A DNA stretch of 64,000 nt from Nocardioides aquaticus (GCF_018459925.1 NZ_CP075371.1:4278001-4342000), one strand, 5' to 3'; counted from the stretch's first letter, positions 44,978-54,400 are shown. The notes: generated from the sequence alone by a model not told the origin. Numbers and translations are program-made.

Positions 44978-45823
44978 ATGACTGTTCCCAGCATCACGCT
45001 CCTCGACCAGACCACCATCCCGCAGCTCGGGTTCGGGGTCTTCCAGGTCCCGGCGGAGGACACCGCCGAGGTCACCTCGACCGCGCTCGAGGTCGGCTAC
45101 CGCCACATCGACACCGCCCAGATGTACGGCAACGAGGCCGGCGTCGGCGACGCCCTGGCCTCCTCCGGCCTGGCGCGGGACGACTTCTACGTCACCACCA
45201 AGCTCAACAACGGCAACCACCGGCCCGACGACGTCCGCCGCTCCTTCGAGGAGTCGCTGACCAAGCTCAAGCTGGACCGGACCGACCTGTTCCTCATCCA
45301 CTGGCCGCTGCCCACGCAGTACGACGGCGACTACGTCTCGACGTGGAAGGCCATGGCGGCCCTGGTCACCGAGGGCCTCACCACCTCGGTCGGCGTCTCC
45401 AACTTCAACCCCGACCACCTGCAGCGCCTCGCCGACGAGACCGGCGTGCTCCCCGTGGTCAACCAGGTCGAGGCGCACCCGTACTTCGTCAACGACGCGG
45501 TGCGCGAGGCCTCGCTGGGCCACGGCATCAAGGTCGAGGCGTGGTCCCCGATCGCCCAGGGCGCCGTGCTCGACGACGCCACGATCGGCCAGATCGCCGA
45601 GAAGTACGGCAGGACCGCCTCGCAGGTCACCCTGCGCTGGCACGTGGAGCGGGGCGACATCGTCTTCCCGAAGTCGACCAAGCGGGAGCGGATGACCGAG
45701 AACTTCGGCATCTTCGACTTCGCGCTGACCCCCGACGAGGTCGCGACCATCACCGGTCTCGACAAGGGCACCGACGGTCGTACGGGTCCCGACCCGGCCA
45801 CCTTCGACTACATCCCCGGCTGA
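44978..45823 (+). CDS. Aldo/keto reductase
   Basis: A 281-residue NADPH-dependent AKR with the catalytic tetrad. GYRHIDTAQMYGNEAGVG supplies Asp and Tyr, VTTKL the Lys and FLIHWPLP the His. The cofactor-binding end VFPKSTKRERMTEN follows. It reduces aldehydes or ketones such as 2,5-diketo-gluconate in the AKR5 branch; the exact substrate is open. The ATG after GAGGA was preferred over a GTG seven codons upstream. It ends in front of a bidirectional terminator. Confidence 0.93.
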   Translation: MTVPSITLLDQTTIPQLGFGVFQVPAEDTAEVTSTALEVGYRHIDTAQMYGNEAGVGDALASSGLARDDFYVTTKLNNGNHRPDDVRRSFEESLTKLKLDRTDLFLIHWPLPTQYDGDYVSTWKAMAALVTEGLTTSVGVSNFNPDHLQRLADETGVLPVVNQVEAHPYFVNDAVREASLGHGIKVEAWSPIAQGAVLDDATIGQIAEKYGRTASQVTLRWHVERGDIVFPKSTKRERMTENFGIFDFALTPDEVATITGLDKGTDGRTGPDPATFDYIPG

Positions 45824-45844
45824 CGCCGGACCCGCTGGCACGCC

Positions 45845-45872
45845 GAGCCCGTCCCCGACCGGGGGCGGGCTC
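45845..45872. terminator. Bidirectional terminator hairpin
   Basis: A 12-bp stem (one T-G wobble) with a 4-nt loop GACC between the convergent aldo/keto reductase and the following gene on the minus strand. No T-run. Confidence 0.75.
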
Positions 45873-45887
45873 GCTGCGTCCTCCGGG

Positions 45888-46472
45888 TCAGCCGACCCGG
45901 ACGGTGACCGGGTTCGACGTCGTGCCGTCGCTGCTGTCGACCATGCGGAACCGGTTCGGGCCGGTCTGACCGCTCTGCACGAAGGTGGAGTAGGTGCCGT
46001 CGGTGACCGCGACGGTGGCGTTGAACTCGACCCAGGCGTCGCCCTCGAAGCGCTCGACCTGGAGCACCCGGCCGTCGCCGTCGGCGTACTCCCCGATCAG
46101 GTCGATCTGGCCGAAGACGTCGACGGCCTGCTGGCCCGCGGACAGCGAGATCTCGCGCTCCTCCTTCGTGCGCTCCTTGCGCTCGCGAGGGGCCGCCGAC
46201 TCCGACCCGGCGCCCGGGATCGGCGCCAGCGTGATCAGCGGGTCGGGGTTCGCCTCGGTCTCCCGCGGGCGGGGCAGGATCATCCGGTCACCGCCCTCGG
46301 TCTGCGTGGCGCCGGGGCCGCCGGCGGACTCGGCGCCACCGATGCCGGCGAAGCGGGCCCCGGCCCAGGCGACGCCGCCGAGGACGAGACCGACCACGAG
46401 TCCGACGGCGACCAGCGCCACGACCCCGGTCACGACGGGGTGGCGCTCGGAGGTGCGGGGCTGGTCGTTCAC
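45888..46472 (-). CDS. Single-pass membrane protein with extracytoplasmic beta domain
   Basis: A 194-residue protein with a short cytoplasmic N-terminus, one transmembrane helix (about 13-38), a linker rich in Gly, Pro and Glu, and a C-terminal region of beta strands (VLQVERFEGDAWVEFNATV and FRMVDSSDGTTSNPV). This end is reminiscent of an SH3-like or fibronectin-like module, a weak guess. GTG start with GGAG upstream. Divergent from the lipoprotein peptidase gene. Confidence 0.7.
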   Translation of the reverse strand: MNDQPRTSERHPVVTGVVALVAVGLVVGLVLGGVAWAGARFAGIGGAESAGGPGATQTEGGDRMILPRPRETEANPDPLITLAPIPGAGSESAAPRERKERTKEEREISLSAGQQAVDVFGQIDLIGEYADGDGRVLQVERFEGDAWVEFNATVAVTDGTYSTFVQSGQTGPNRFRMVDSSDGTTSNPVTVRVG

Positions 46473-46574
46473 AGGTGCTCCAGGCGGCAGGGAGAGGTCG
46501 GGGGCCCGCCCATTGTCGCGGGGCGCGCCCCGCGAACCAACCCGACGGCCCCGCCGAGCGCCTACGCTGCCCGG

Positions 46575-47972
46575 GTGAGGCTTCCCCGGGTGCCGACCAC
46601 GGCCCCTCGCCGGCGGGGACGCGCGCCCGTCCTGGTGCTCGTGGTCGGCCTCGGCCCGACCCTGGTCGCGTGCGGCGGGGCCGGCGCGCCCGGCGGTGCC
46701 GGCGGGCCGGGCGGGGCGGAGGCGCCCGGGTCCTCGTCCTCCCCCGCGGCGACCGCGAGCCCGGAGCCCGGGACGTCGCCCGGCGTGAGCCCGTCGTACG
46801 AGGTCGGCGGGGCCGCCCGCGCCGCGGTCGACACGATGCTGGCGCGGCGCGCCCAGGCCGTGCGCGAGCGCGACGAGGCAGCGTTCCTGGCCACCGTCGA
46901 CGACCGCGACCCGCGACTGGTCGCGCAGCAGCGCACCCTCTACGCCAACCTCGCGCAGCTGCGGCTGGCCCGGTACGACTACGAGACGACGGCCGACCAG
47001 CTGCTGCCCGACCCCGTGCGCCGCGCAGGTCCGCGCGAGCCGGTCGTCCGGTTCCAGACCATCGAGCGCACCCAGGTCGCCGACGCGCTGACCGGCGCGG
47101 TGGGCAACGTGGTCCGGATGACCTACGTGCGCCGGGCAGGCCAGTGGCTGGTCGGGCGCGAGACCGCACCCGAGCCGGTGGCCGGCGTCCCGGGCCAGCT
47201 GCGCCCGTGGTTCGGCGGACCCGTCGACGTCGCCGACCGCGGGACGCTGGTGGTGCTCACCGACGCCGCCGACGCGGGGCTGGCCGACGACCTCGCCGAC
47301 ATCGTGGAGGACGCGGTGACCGCCGACGCGGCGCTGCTGCAGGTGGAGCCGGACCGGCAGGTGCTGGTGGACGCCACGGGCAACGGCCCCGCCGTCCGGC
47401 TCAACACCGTCGACGAGGAGGAGGCTGCGGCGATCTACACGGGCGTCTTCGACCTGGACGCCCAGGGCCACCGGACCACGTCGAGCGGCGGCACGATCCG
47501 GATCAACCCCGACCTCACCGCCGCCGAGCTCACCGGCGACCCCGGTCTGCTGCGCCACGAGGTCGTCCACCTGCTGCTGCGGCGCTACACCGGGGCGCTG
47601 CCGATGTGGCTCTCGGAGGGCACCGCCGAGTACGCACGCTGGTACCCGCTGACCACCAGCGACCTGCGGGTCGCCCCCGAGCTCTGGCGGCGCGTCCAGG
47701 CGGCCCCCCGGCAGCTGCCCGGCGCCGGGGTCTTCCAGCTCGACCCCGCGGTCAACTACCTGGTCTCGCAGGCCGCCGCCCAGCACCTCCTCGCCCGCGG
47801 CGGCCCGGTCGCGCTGCGCTCGCTGCTCGAGGGCTACCGCACCGGCGCGGCCGCCGGGACCGGTCCGGAGGACGGGGACCTCACCGACCGGCTGCTCGAC
47901 GACGTGTACGACACCACCGAGGCCGAGGTGGTCGACGGCGCGTGGGACGCGCTGGGAAGGCTCGACCGCTGA
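46575..47972 (+). CDS. Secreted lipoprotein with gluzincin-like (peptidase MA) site
   Basis: A 465-residue exported protein with a lipobox LVAC after a hydrophobic helix, so the mature N-terminal Cys is lipid-anchored. A Gly/Ala/Ser linker is followed by a helical domain and then a zinc-peptidase-like domain with H328-E329-V-V-H332 and a downstream glutamate helix SEGTAEYARWYP (E348, E352). The spacing of HExxH and Glu matches the peptidase MA type of gluzincins. The substrate is unknown; a role in the cell envelope is inferred. GTG start. Confidence 0.8.
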   Translation: MRLPRVPTTAPRRRGRAPVLVLVVGLGPTLVACGGAGAPGGAGGPGGAEAPGSSSSPAATASPEPGTSPGVSPSYEVGGAARAAVDTMLARRAQAVRERDEAAFLATVDDRDPRLVAQQRTLYANLAQLRLARYDYETTADQLLPDPVRRAGPREPVVRFQTIERTQVADALTGAVGNVVRMTYVRRAGQWLVGRETAPEPVAGVPGQLRPWFGGPVDVADRGTLVVLTDAADAGLADDLADIVEDAVTADAALLQVEPDRQVLVDATGNGPAVRLNTVDEEEAAAIYTGVFDLDAQGHRTTSSGGTIRINPDLTAAELTGDPGLLRHEVVHLLLRRYTGALPMWLSEGTAEYARWYPLTTSDLRVAPELWRRVQAAPRQLPGAGVFQLDPAVNYLVSQAAAQHLLARGGPVALRSLLEGYRTGAAAGTGPEDGDLTDRLLDDVYDTTEAEVVDGAWDALGRLDR

Positions 47973-48011
47973 CGGCGACGACGTCGGCCGGACACGGTCG
48001 CCGGCGGGGCC

Positions 48012-49454
48012 TCAGCGGCGGCTGAGGCGCACCCGCGCCCCGTCGCGCGGGACGCTGGTGATGTTGCGGACCCGGGGCCGGTCGGGGCCGACCGCCTCGA
48101 CGTCGTAGGCGGCGAGCACCGCGCGCAGCACCTCCACGCCCTCCATCAGCGAGAAGCCGGCCCCGATGCAGCGCCGCACCCCGCCGCCGAAGGGGATCCA
48201 CGTGTTGGGTGCGGGGTTGGTGCCGACGAAGCGGTCGGGGCGGAACGCCGCGGGGTCCTCGAAGGCCTCCGAGCGGGCGTGGCTGACCACGATCGAGGGC
48301 CCGACGGTGACCCCGGCGGCCAGGTCGAGGCCGTTGATCGTGGCCGGCTCGACGAGGGTCCGGTTCACGATCGGGATGATCGGGTGCAGCCGCATCGACT
48401 CCTTGACCACCGCCTCCAGCCACCCGTCGGCCTCGGCGTCCCGGTCGTCCTCGGTCCCGGCGCGGGCCGCGGCGGTCGAGCGGGCGAGCAGGTCCTCGTC
48501 GCGGCCGAGCTCCCACAACGCCCAGGCCAGCGCGCTGGCCGTCGTCTCGTGCCCGGCGAGCAGGAGCGTGATCAGCTGGTCGCGCAGCTCGGTGTCGCCC
48601 AGGACGTCCTCCGTACGCCCCTCGCGCTCGGCGTCCCGGCTGGCGCGCACGAGGCGGGACAGCACGTCGGCGCGCTGGTCGAGGTCGGCGGCGTCGCGCC
48701 GCTCGCGGACCTCGGCGAAGAGCAGCCGGTCGAGCTCGTGCTGGATCTCGACGGTGCGCCGCCACAGCCCGAACCGCTGCAGCACGGGGAAGCTCCAGCC
48801 GAGCAGGACCGCCGGGCTGACGTCGACCGTCGCGTTGACCCGCGGCCGGAGCGCGGCCAGCCGGCGTTCGTCGGTGACGCCGAAGACGACGCGCAGGATG
48901 ACCTCGAGGGTCACCGCGTTCATCCGGTCCAGGGTGGCCAGCTCGTCGCCGTCGGACCAGTCGTCGACCTCGGCGCGGGCGATGTCGCGCACCAGGGCGC
49001 GGTAGCCGTGCAGGGCCTGGCCGTTGAAGGCCGGCATCAGCAGCTTGCGGGCACGCTGGTGCTCGGCACCGTCCTGGAGCAGCAGCGAGTGCTGGCCCAT
49101 GATCGGCCCGAGGATGCCGTTGGCGCGCCCGGCGTGGAAGACCGCCGGGTCGGCGGCGAAGACCTCGCGCACGTCCTCGGGCCGGGTGAAGAGCACCAGC
49201 GGCTGCCCGCCCGGGACGAGCCGCACGGTGAACCGGTCGCCGTACCGGCGGGCCAACCAGGGGTGGAAGCGGTGCCGGAAGCGCAGCAGCGCGACGGTCT
49301 GGAGGATCGCCGGCCAGCGCGGACCCGGGGGCAGGCCGTCGTTGCCGACCCGTGGCTCGTCGCCGCCGGTCGGTCGCATCACCGCGAACCGGTGCCGGGT
49401 CTCCCCGGCGGTGTCGGGCAGGCCGGGCGGGAGGTCGACGCTCACCATCTCCAC
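48012..49454 (-). CDS. Cytochrome P450
   Basis: A 480-residue P450. The I-helix oxygen-activation motif LLLAGHETTASALAWAL, the ExxR of the K-helix in KESMRLHP and the heme-Cys loop FGGGVRRCIGAG (C429) are all present. The N-terminal 50 residues are soluble, so it is cytosolic and needs a separate ferredoxin system, not present here. Fatty acid or terpenoid substrates are possible. GTG start; an ATG two codons later is possible, and the TAGTAT hexamer just before suggests a leaderless message. Divergent from the nitroreductase. Confidence 0.95.
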   Translation of the reverse strand: MEMVSVDLPPGLPDTAGETRHRFAVMRPTGGDEPRVGNDGLPPGPRWPAILQTVALLRFRHRFHPWLARRYGDRFTVRLVPGGQPLVLFTRPEDVREVFAADPAVFHAGRANGILGPIMGQHSLLLQDGAEHQRARKLLMPAFNGQALHGYRALVRDIARAEVDDWSDGDELATLDRMNAVTLEVILRVVFGVTDERRLAALRPRVNATVDVSPAVLLGWSFPVLQRFGLWRRTVEIQHELDRLLFAEVRERRDAADLDQRADVLSRLVRASRDAEREGRTEDVLGDTELRDQLITLLLAGHETTASALAWALWELGRDEDLLARSTAAARAGTEDDRDAEADGWLEAVVKESMRLHPIIPIVNRTLVEPATINGLDLAAGVTVGPSIVVSHARSEAFEDPAAFRPDRFVGTNPAPNTWIPFGGGVRRCIGAGFSLMEGVEVLRAVLAAYDVEAVGPDRPRVRNITSVPRDGARVRLSRR

Positions 49455-49457
49455 ATA

Positions 49458-49476
49458 CTAGGAGTACGCAACCTAG
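49458..49476. promoter_or_regulatory. Candidate operator between P450 and nitroreductase
   Basis: CTAGG-N9-CCTAG, perfect 5-bp arms, fills most of the 32-bp divergent gap. It may bind a regulator controlling both genes; the regulator is not in the window. Confidence 0.35.
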
Positions 49477-49486
49477 GGTGGGCGGC

Positions 49487-50110
49487 GTGGAGCTGCGCGA
49501 GGTCGTCCGTCGGCGGCGGATGGTGCGGCGCTTCACCGACGAGCCGGTCGACCCGGCCGTGGTGGACCGGGCGCTGCAGCACGCCACCCGCGCCCCGAGC
49601 GCCGGCTTCACCCAGGGCTGGGGCTTCCTGGTCCTGGACACCCCCACCGACGTGCGCCGCTACTGGGAGGCGTGCGTCGACCCGGCCGGTCTCGCCTCCC
49701 CCGGGCGCTGGCTGGCCGGGATGATGACCGCGCCGGTGCTGGTCGTGCCGTGCAGCAGCCGCGCGGCGTACCTGGACCGCTACGCCGAGCCGGACAAGGG
49801 CTGGACCGACCGCGACCCCGACCGCTGGGCGATGCCCTACTGGCACCTCGACACCGCGATGGCCTCGCTGCTGGTGCTGCTGACGGCGGTCGACGAGGGG
49901 CTGGGCGGCTGCTTCTTCGGCATCCCCCGGGACCGGTACGCCGCCGTGCGCGCCGCGTTCGCGGTCCCCGACGACCACGAGCCGATCGGCGTCGTCGCCC
50001 TGGGCCATCCCGACCCGACCGCGACCGCCACCGCCGCGACGGGCTCGCCGTCCCGCCGAGCCCGCCGGCCCCTCGACGAGGTCGTCCACCGGGGCGCCTG
50101 GGGCGGATGA
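49487..50110 (+). CDS. Nitroreductase-family FMN oxidoreductase
   Basis: A 207-residue flavoprotein. The N-terminal RRRRMVRRFTDEPVD phosphate-binding stretch and the RAPSAGFTQGW motif identify the nitroreductase fold. The later EGLGGCFFG motif completes the FMN site. It would use NAD(P)H to reduce nitro compounds, quinones or flavin-linked substrates; the actual substrate is unknown. GTG start close behind the P450 promoter region. Overlaps the next gene by 4 bp (ATGA). Confidence 0.92.
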   Translation: MELREVVRRRRMVRRFTDEPVDPAVVDRALQHATRAPSAGFTQGWGFLVLDTPTDVRRYWEACVDPAGLASPGRWLAGMMTAPVLVVPCSSRAAYLDRYAEPDKGWTDRDPDRWAMPYWHLDTAMASLLVLLTAVDEGLGGCFFGIPRDRYAAVRAAFAVPDDHEPIGVVALGHPDPTATATAATGSPSRRARRPLDEVVHRGAWGG

Positions 50111-50820
50111 CGTCGGTGCTCGACGTGATGCTCGCCGCGGCGACGCTGGGAGTGGCCGGGCTCGACCCGGCCGGTGCGGCGATCGCCGTCGGCGCGCTCG
50201 CGGCCGGTGCTCGCGAGCGCCACGTCCTGCTGTTCGCCGCAGTGGTCCTCCTCGGCACCGCCGCGTGGGGCACGCTGCTCTCGCTGACCCTCGGCCGCCG
50301 CCTCGAAGGGCTCGCGTGGAGCCGGCTGCTGCCGGCGGACGGCGTCGGCGCCCTGGTCGAGCTCGCCGTCGCGGCGGCGCTGCTGGCGTGGGCCGTGGTG
50401 CGGTGGCGCCGGCCCGGGGCCCGTCCGCCCAGGCCCGCCCGCGGCGGACGGAGCGGCGCGGTGGGCCTCGGCCTGCTCGGCGCCGGGTTCGCCCTCACCG
50501 CCGTGCTCGACCCGACGTACGTCGCGCTCGTGGTGCTCGCCGGCCGCGACGACTCCGCGGCGACCGCGGCAGCCGCCCACCTCCTGTGGATCCTGATCAG
50601 CCAGCTGCCGCTCGTGGTCCTGGCCGTCGCCGTGCTCCAGGGACGGCACGAGGGCGCGGTGGCGTGGTTCCAGCGGACGCTCGCCCGCTGGCGTCCCCTC
50701 CTCGCGACCGCCGGCACCCTGGCGCTGGTGCTCGCCGGCGGGGTGCTGGCGCTCGACGCCGGCTGGTGGGTGGCCACCGGAGGCTTCCTCGTCCTGCCCG
50801 GTCTCTCCTCCGGCGGCTGA
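50107..50820 (+). CDS. GAP-family-like membrane protein
   Basis: A 237-residue integral membrane protein with six hydrophobic helices in the LysE/GAP-like arrangement (VAGLDPAGAAIAVGAL near the start and VLDPTYVALVVL in the middle). GAP proteins are linked to glycolipid export in mycobacteria, so export of a small molecule or lipid is a guess. The gene overlaps the nitroreductase stop and is followed 25 bp later by the M20 peptidase. Confidence 0.7.
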   Translation: MTSVLDVMLAAATLGVAGLDPAGAAIAVGALAAGARERHVLLFAAVVLLGTAAWGTLLSLTLGRRLEGLAWSRLLPADGVGALVELAVAAALLAWAVVRWRRPGARPPRPARGGRSGAVGLGLLGAGFALTAVLDPTYVALVVLAGRDDSAATAAAAHLLWILISQLPLVVLAVAVLQGRHEGAVAWFQRTLARWRPLLATAGTLALVLAGGVLALDAGWWVATGGFLVLPGLSSGG

Positions 50821-50845
50821 GCGCGCCATGCCCTAGCGTCCCGCC

Positions 50846-52195
50846 ATGACCTCCGACCCCGTCGAGGTGCTGCGGCGCCTGGTCCGTCACGCGACGGTCA
50901 GCCACCGAGACCCCGACCAGGACGACGTCGCGGCCTTCGAGGGGCAGCACGCCACCCTGGCCGAGGCGTTCCCGCTGGTCCACGAGCACCTCGAACGCAC
51001 CCGCGTCGGGCGCCACGGACTGCTCCTGCGCTGGCCCGGGTCAGACCCCGCCGCCGACCCGGTCGTGCTGATGGCGCACCAGGACGTCGTCCCCGTCGCG
51101 GACCCGGCCGCCTGGTCCCACCCGCCCTTCGGGGGCGACCTCGGCCCGGGGGCCGACGGCGAGGAGGCCGTGTGGGGTCGCGGGACCCTCGACGACAAGG
51201 GCCCGCTGGTCGCCGTCTGGGCCGCGGTCGAGGCGTTGCTGGAGCAGGGGCACGTACCGGCCCGCGACGTGTGGCTCTCCTCCGGCGCCGACGAGGAGGT
51301 CGCCGGGACCGACGCCCACGAGGCCGTCGCCGAGCTGCGCCGGCGCGGGGTGACCCCGTGGTTCGTCGTCGACGAGGGCGGCGCCGTGGCCGGGGGCGCC
51401 TTCCCCGGCGTCGCGGCCCCGCTGGCGGTCATCGGGGTGGGCGAGAAGGGCACCACCCGGCTCGAGCTGGTGGCGCGCGGCGCCGGCGGCCACGCCTCCA
51501 CCCCGGCGCGCGGCGGGCCCACGGCCCGGATCGCCCGTGCCGTGGTGCGCCTGGACCGGGCCTCGATGCCGCCGCGGCTGCCCTCCCCGACCGTCGAGCT
51601 CTTCCGGCGGCTGCGCCCGCACGCCTCGGCGCCGCTGCGGGCCGCGCTGCGCCCGCTGCTCGCCGACGCGCGGCTGCGGCCGGTGCTGACCCGCCTGCTG
51701 CTGGCGGCCGGCCCCGAGACCGCCGCGATGGCCCGCACCACCGTCGCGGTGACCACCCTCTCCGGCTCGCCGGCCCACAACGTCGTCGCCGCGACCGCCA
51801 CGGCCGGGCTCGACGTGCGGGTGATGGCCGGCGACACGGTCGACGACGCGGTGGCCCACGTGCGCCGCACGATCCGCGACGACGACGTCGAGGTGCGGGT
51901 GGTCGAGGCCGGCGGACCGAGCCCGCTCTCGCCGTACGACGACCCCGCCTTCGCGCTGCTCGAGCGGACGACGGCCGCGATCTTCCCCGAGGCGGTGCCC
52001 ACGCCGTACCTGATGATGGCGGCGACCGACGCGCGCCACTTCCACGCGATCTGCGAGCGGGTCTACCGGTTCACGCCGCTGCGGATGAGCAAGGCGCAGC
52101 GGGAGTCGATCCACGCCCACGACGAGCACCTCGGCACCGCCGCCCTGCGGGCGGGCGTCGCCTGGTGGACCCGGCTGCTGGAGGACCTGCCGTGA
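50846..52195 (+). CDS. M20-family metallopeptidase
   Basis: A 449-residue di-zinc peptidase/deacylase. The metal site residues appear as LMAHQDVVP (His and Asp), GRGTLDDKGP (bridging Asp), SGADEEVAGTD (Glu-Glu) and, at the end, DARHFHAIC. A lid domain lies between. Such enzymes cleave dipeptides or N-acyl amino acids; there is no signal peptide, so it is cytosolic. The stop overlaps the MFS start by 4 bp, so peptide uptake and cleavage may be linked. Confidence 0.93.
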   Translation: MTSDPVEVLRRLVRHATVSHRDPDQDDVAAFEGQHATLAEAFPLVHEHLERTRVGRHGLLLRWPGSDPAADPVVLMAHQDVVPVADPAAWSHPPFGGDLGPGADGEEAVWGRGTLDDKGPLVAVWAAVEALLEQGHVPARDVWLSSGADEEVAGTDAHEAVAELRRRGVTPWFVVDEGGAVAGGAFPGVAAPLAVIGVGEKGTTRLELVARGAGGHASTPARGGPTARIARAVVRLDRASMPPRLPSPTVELFRRLRPHASAPLRAALRPLLADARLRPVLTRLLLAAGPETAAMARTTVAVTTLSGSPAHNVVAATATAGLDVRVMAGDTVDDAVAHVRRTIRDDDVEVRVVEAGGPSPLSPYDDPAFALLERTTAAIFPEAVPTPYLMMAATDARHFHAICERVYRFTPLRMSKAQRESIHAHDEHLGTAALRAGVAWWTRLLEDLP

Positions 52196-53625
52196 CGACC
52201 CGGGCACCCGCGCCGACGCTCACCCCGGCGGCCGGACTGGCGACCGTGGTCGGCTTCCTGGTCTGCGTCGAGGTGGCCAGCGGCGTGCTCCAGGGCTTCT
52301 ACACCCCGATCTTCGCCGACCTCGCCGACCACCTGGCGATCACCGACGCCGACGTGAACTGGTTCGAGGCCGCCCAGCTCGTGCTCAGCGCCCTGGCCGT
52401 CCCGCTGCTCTCCCGGCTCGGCGACCTGTGGGGCCACCAGAGGGTGCTGCTGCTGTCGACCGCCGTCACCGCGCTCGGGTCGTGGGTGCTCGTCGTCGCC
52501 CCCGGGTTCTGGACCTTCCTGGTCGGCTGGGCGCTCCAGGGGGCCTACGTCGTGTGGCTGCCGCTCGAGGTCGCGATCGTGCACCGGCGCACCGCCGGGT
52601 CCGGACGGCAGGCGCTGCTCACCCGCCGCGCCGCCGCGACGCTGGTCTTCGCGCTCGAGGCGGCCGTGATCGCCGGGGCGCTGACCAGCGGCGCGCTGGT
52701 CGAGGTGCTGCCCATGGAGGTGCTGCTCGCCCTGCCCGCGCTCGTGGTCACGGCCTGCCTGGCGGTGGTGTGGTGGGGCGTCGAGCACGTGCCCGGCGAG
52801 GCGGCGGGCGGGCTGGACCTGCCGGGCCTCGGCCTGGTGACGCTCGCGGTCGGCCTGGTGATGGCCGGGCTCGTGCTGGTCCGCGTCCTGGGGGCCGGGT
52901 CGGCGTACCCCTGGCTCCTGGTCCTCCTCGGCCTGGCCACCGTGGTCCAGCTCGTGCGGGTCGAGCGACGGACCGCGGACCCGGTCGTCGACGTGCGGCT
53001 GCTGGCCCAGCGGGCGCAGTGGCCGGTGCAGCTCACGGCCTTCCTGTTCGGGATCTCGGTGCTCGGCGCACAGATCCCGCTGTCCACCTTCGCCCGCACC
53101 GACCCCGCCGTCGCCGGCTACGGCCTCGGCGCCGACGCCTCCTTCGTCTCCACCCTGATCGGGGTGTACGTCGTCAGCCTCGCCGTCGGCGCGCTGTCCC
53201 TGCCGCTCCTGGCGCGCGTGGCGGGCCCCCGCGGCTCGTTGGTGCTGGCCGCGCTGCTCGTGGCGCTCGGGTACGCGCTGTGGCTGCCGCTGCACGAAAC
53301 CACCGCGCAGGCGCTGACCAACCTCGGGATCGCCGGCCTCGGCTCGGGCGTCCTGGTGGCCGCGCTCCCGGCCGCGGCCGCCGCGGCCGCGCCGCCGGAC
53401 CGGACCGGGTTCGCGACCGGGATGACCAACGCGACCAAGACCGTCGGCGGCGCGATCGCCTCGGCGGTCTTCGCGATCGCGCTGACCGCCGACGGCACGC
53501 TGGCCGGGCCGGGCGCGGGCCAGGCACCGCTGTCGGGCTACCTCACCGTGTGGGCCGTCTGCGCCGGCGCCGGGCTGGCCGCGGCGCTCGCCCTGCTGGC
53601 GCTCCCCCGGACTGCCCGGACCTGA
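52192..53625 (+). CDS. MFS transporter, 14-helix drug-exporter type
   Basis: A 477-residue major facilitator with about 14 helices. The motif RLGDLWGHQR is the motif-A loop between helices 2 and 3. Its pattern follows the DHA2 drug exporters. The GTG start overlaps the M20 peptidase stop with GGAGG upstream. Last gene of the nitroreductase-GAP-M20-MFS run and followed by the repeat array at 53653. Confidence 0.92.
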   Translation: MTTRAPAPTLTPAAGLATVVGFLVCVEVASGVLQGFYTPIFADLADHLAITDADVNWFEAAQLVLSALAVPLLSRLGDLWGHQRVLLLSTAVTALGSWVLVVAPGFWTFLVGWALQGAYVVWLPLEVAIVHRRTAGSGRQALLTRRAAATLVFALEAAVIAGALTSGALVEVLPMEVLLALPALVVTACLAVVWWGVEHVPGEAAGGLDLPGLGLVTLAVGLVMAGLVLVRVLGAGSAYPWLLVLLGLATVVQLVRVERRTADPVVDVRLLAQRAQWPVQLTAFLFGISVLGAQIPLSTFARTDPAVAGYGLGADASFVSTLIGVYVVSLAVGALSLPLLARVAGPRGSLVLAALLVALGYALWLPLHETTAQALTNLGIAGLGSGVLVAALPAAAAAAAPPDRTGFATGMTNATKTVGGAIASAVFAIALTADGTLAGPGAGQAPLSGYLTVWAVCAGAGLAAALALLALPRTART

Positions 53626-53652
53626 CCGCGGGCGTCGTCCCGAGGCGCCGCA

Positions 53653-53717
53653 AGCGTCACCTGGGCTGTCCGCGAGCGTCATCTCGGCTGTCCGCGAGCG
53701 TCATCTCGGCGGGGGCT
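53653..53717. repeat. Triple 22-bp tandem repeat, locus B
   Basis: Units begin at 53653, 53675 and 53697, AGCGTCAyCTsGGCTGTCCG type, and the last runs into GGCGGGGGCT. The layout is identical to locus A at 44369. It lies in the 128-bp gap before the DUF1992 gene and ends 36 bp before its start, so it could affect that gene's promoter. Confidence 0.8.
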
Positions 53718-53753
53718 TGCCCGGGGCGGCGACCGTCGTAGTCTGGATGCGAG

Positions 53754-54347
53754 ATGAGCCAGGCCCCCGACGACTTCGACCTCGGTGACCGCCTCGCGCG
53801 CGCCGAGGCGGACGAGAGGCGTGACCGGCACTCTGAGCAGAAGGACGCACGGACCGGGCGGTCCGCCGCGGCGATGCGGATCCAGCAGCAGCAGACCTGG
53901 GTCGACGAGCAGCTGCGGATCGCGATGGAGCGCGGCGACTTCGACGACCTGCCCGGCGCGGGCAAGCCGATCAAGGACCTCGGCCAGTCCCACGACCCCG
54001 ACTGGTGGCTCAAGCGGCTGGTCGAGCGGGAGAACATCACCGTGCTGCCGGCCAGCCTGCAGCTGCGCAAGGACGACGCGGCGCTGGACGAGCGGCTCGA
54101 CGCACTGGCGGTGGAGCGCGAGGTCCGGCGTGAGGTCGAGGAGTTCAACGCCCGCGTGATCCGGGCGCGCTACACCCCCGCCGACGGCACCCCGCCGCTG
54201 ATCACGATGCCGCGCGACGTCGAGGAGACGCTCGCCGGCTGGCGCGAGAGGCGCGCGGCGCGGACCGCCGAGCTCGCCGCCCGCCGCGTCGCCGAGGACG
54301 CCGCCCGGCCGCCCCGGCGCCGGTGGTGGCAGCGCCGCACCCGTTGA
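53754..54347 (+). CDS. DUF1992 (DnaJC28-conserved-domain) protein
   Basis: A 197-residue protein with the DUF1992 core WVDEQLRIAMERGDFDDLPG followed by GAGKPIKDL, which defines the DnaJ-homologue subfamily C member 28 domain. There is no J-domain here, so it is not a DnaJ protein. It has a long charged helical stretch in the second half and an Arg/Trp-rich C-terminus. The role in bacteria is unknown. The ATG is used. Confidence 0.85.
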   Translation: MSQAPDDFDLGDRLARAEADERRDRHSEQKDARTGRSAAAMRIQQQQTWVDEQLRIAMERGDFDDLPGAGKPIKDLGQSHDPDWWLKRLVERENITVLPASLQLRKDDAALDERLDALAVEREVRREVEEFNARVIRARYTPADGTPPLITMPRDVEETLAGWRERRAARTAELAARRVAEDAARPPRRRWWQRRTR

Positions 54348-54400
54348 CCGGTTAGATCGGTCACAGCCGGGCACCCCGTCGCGCTGCTAGGTTCCGCGCC

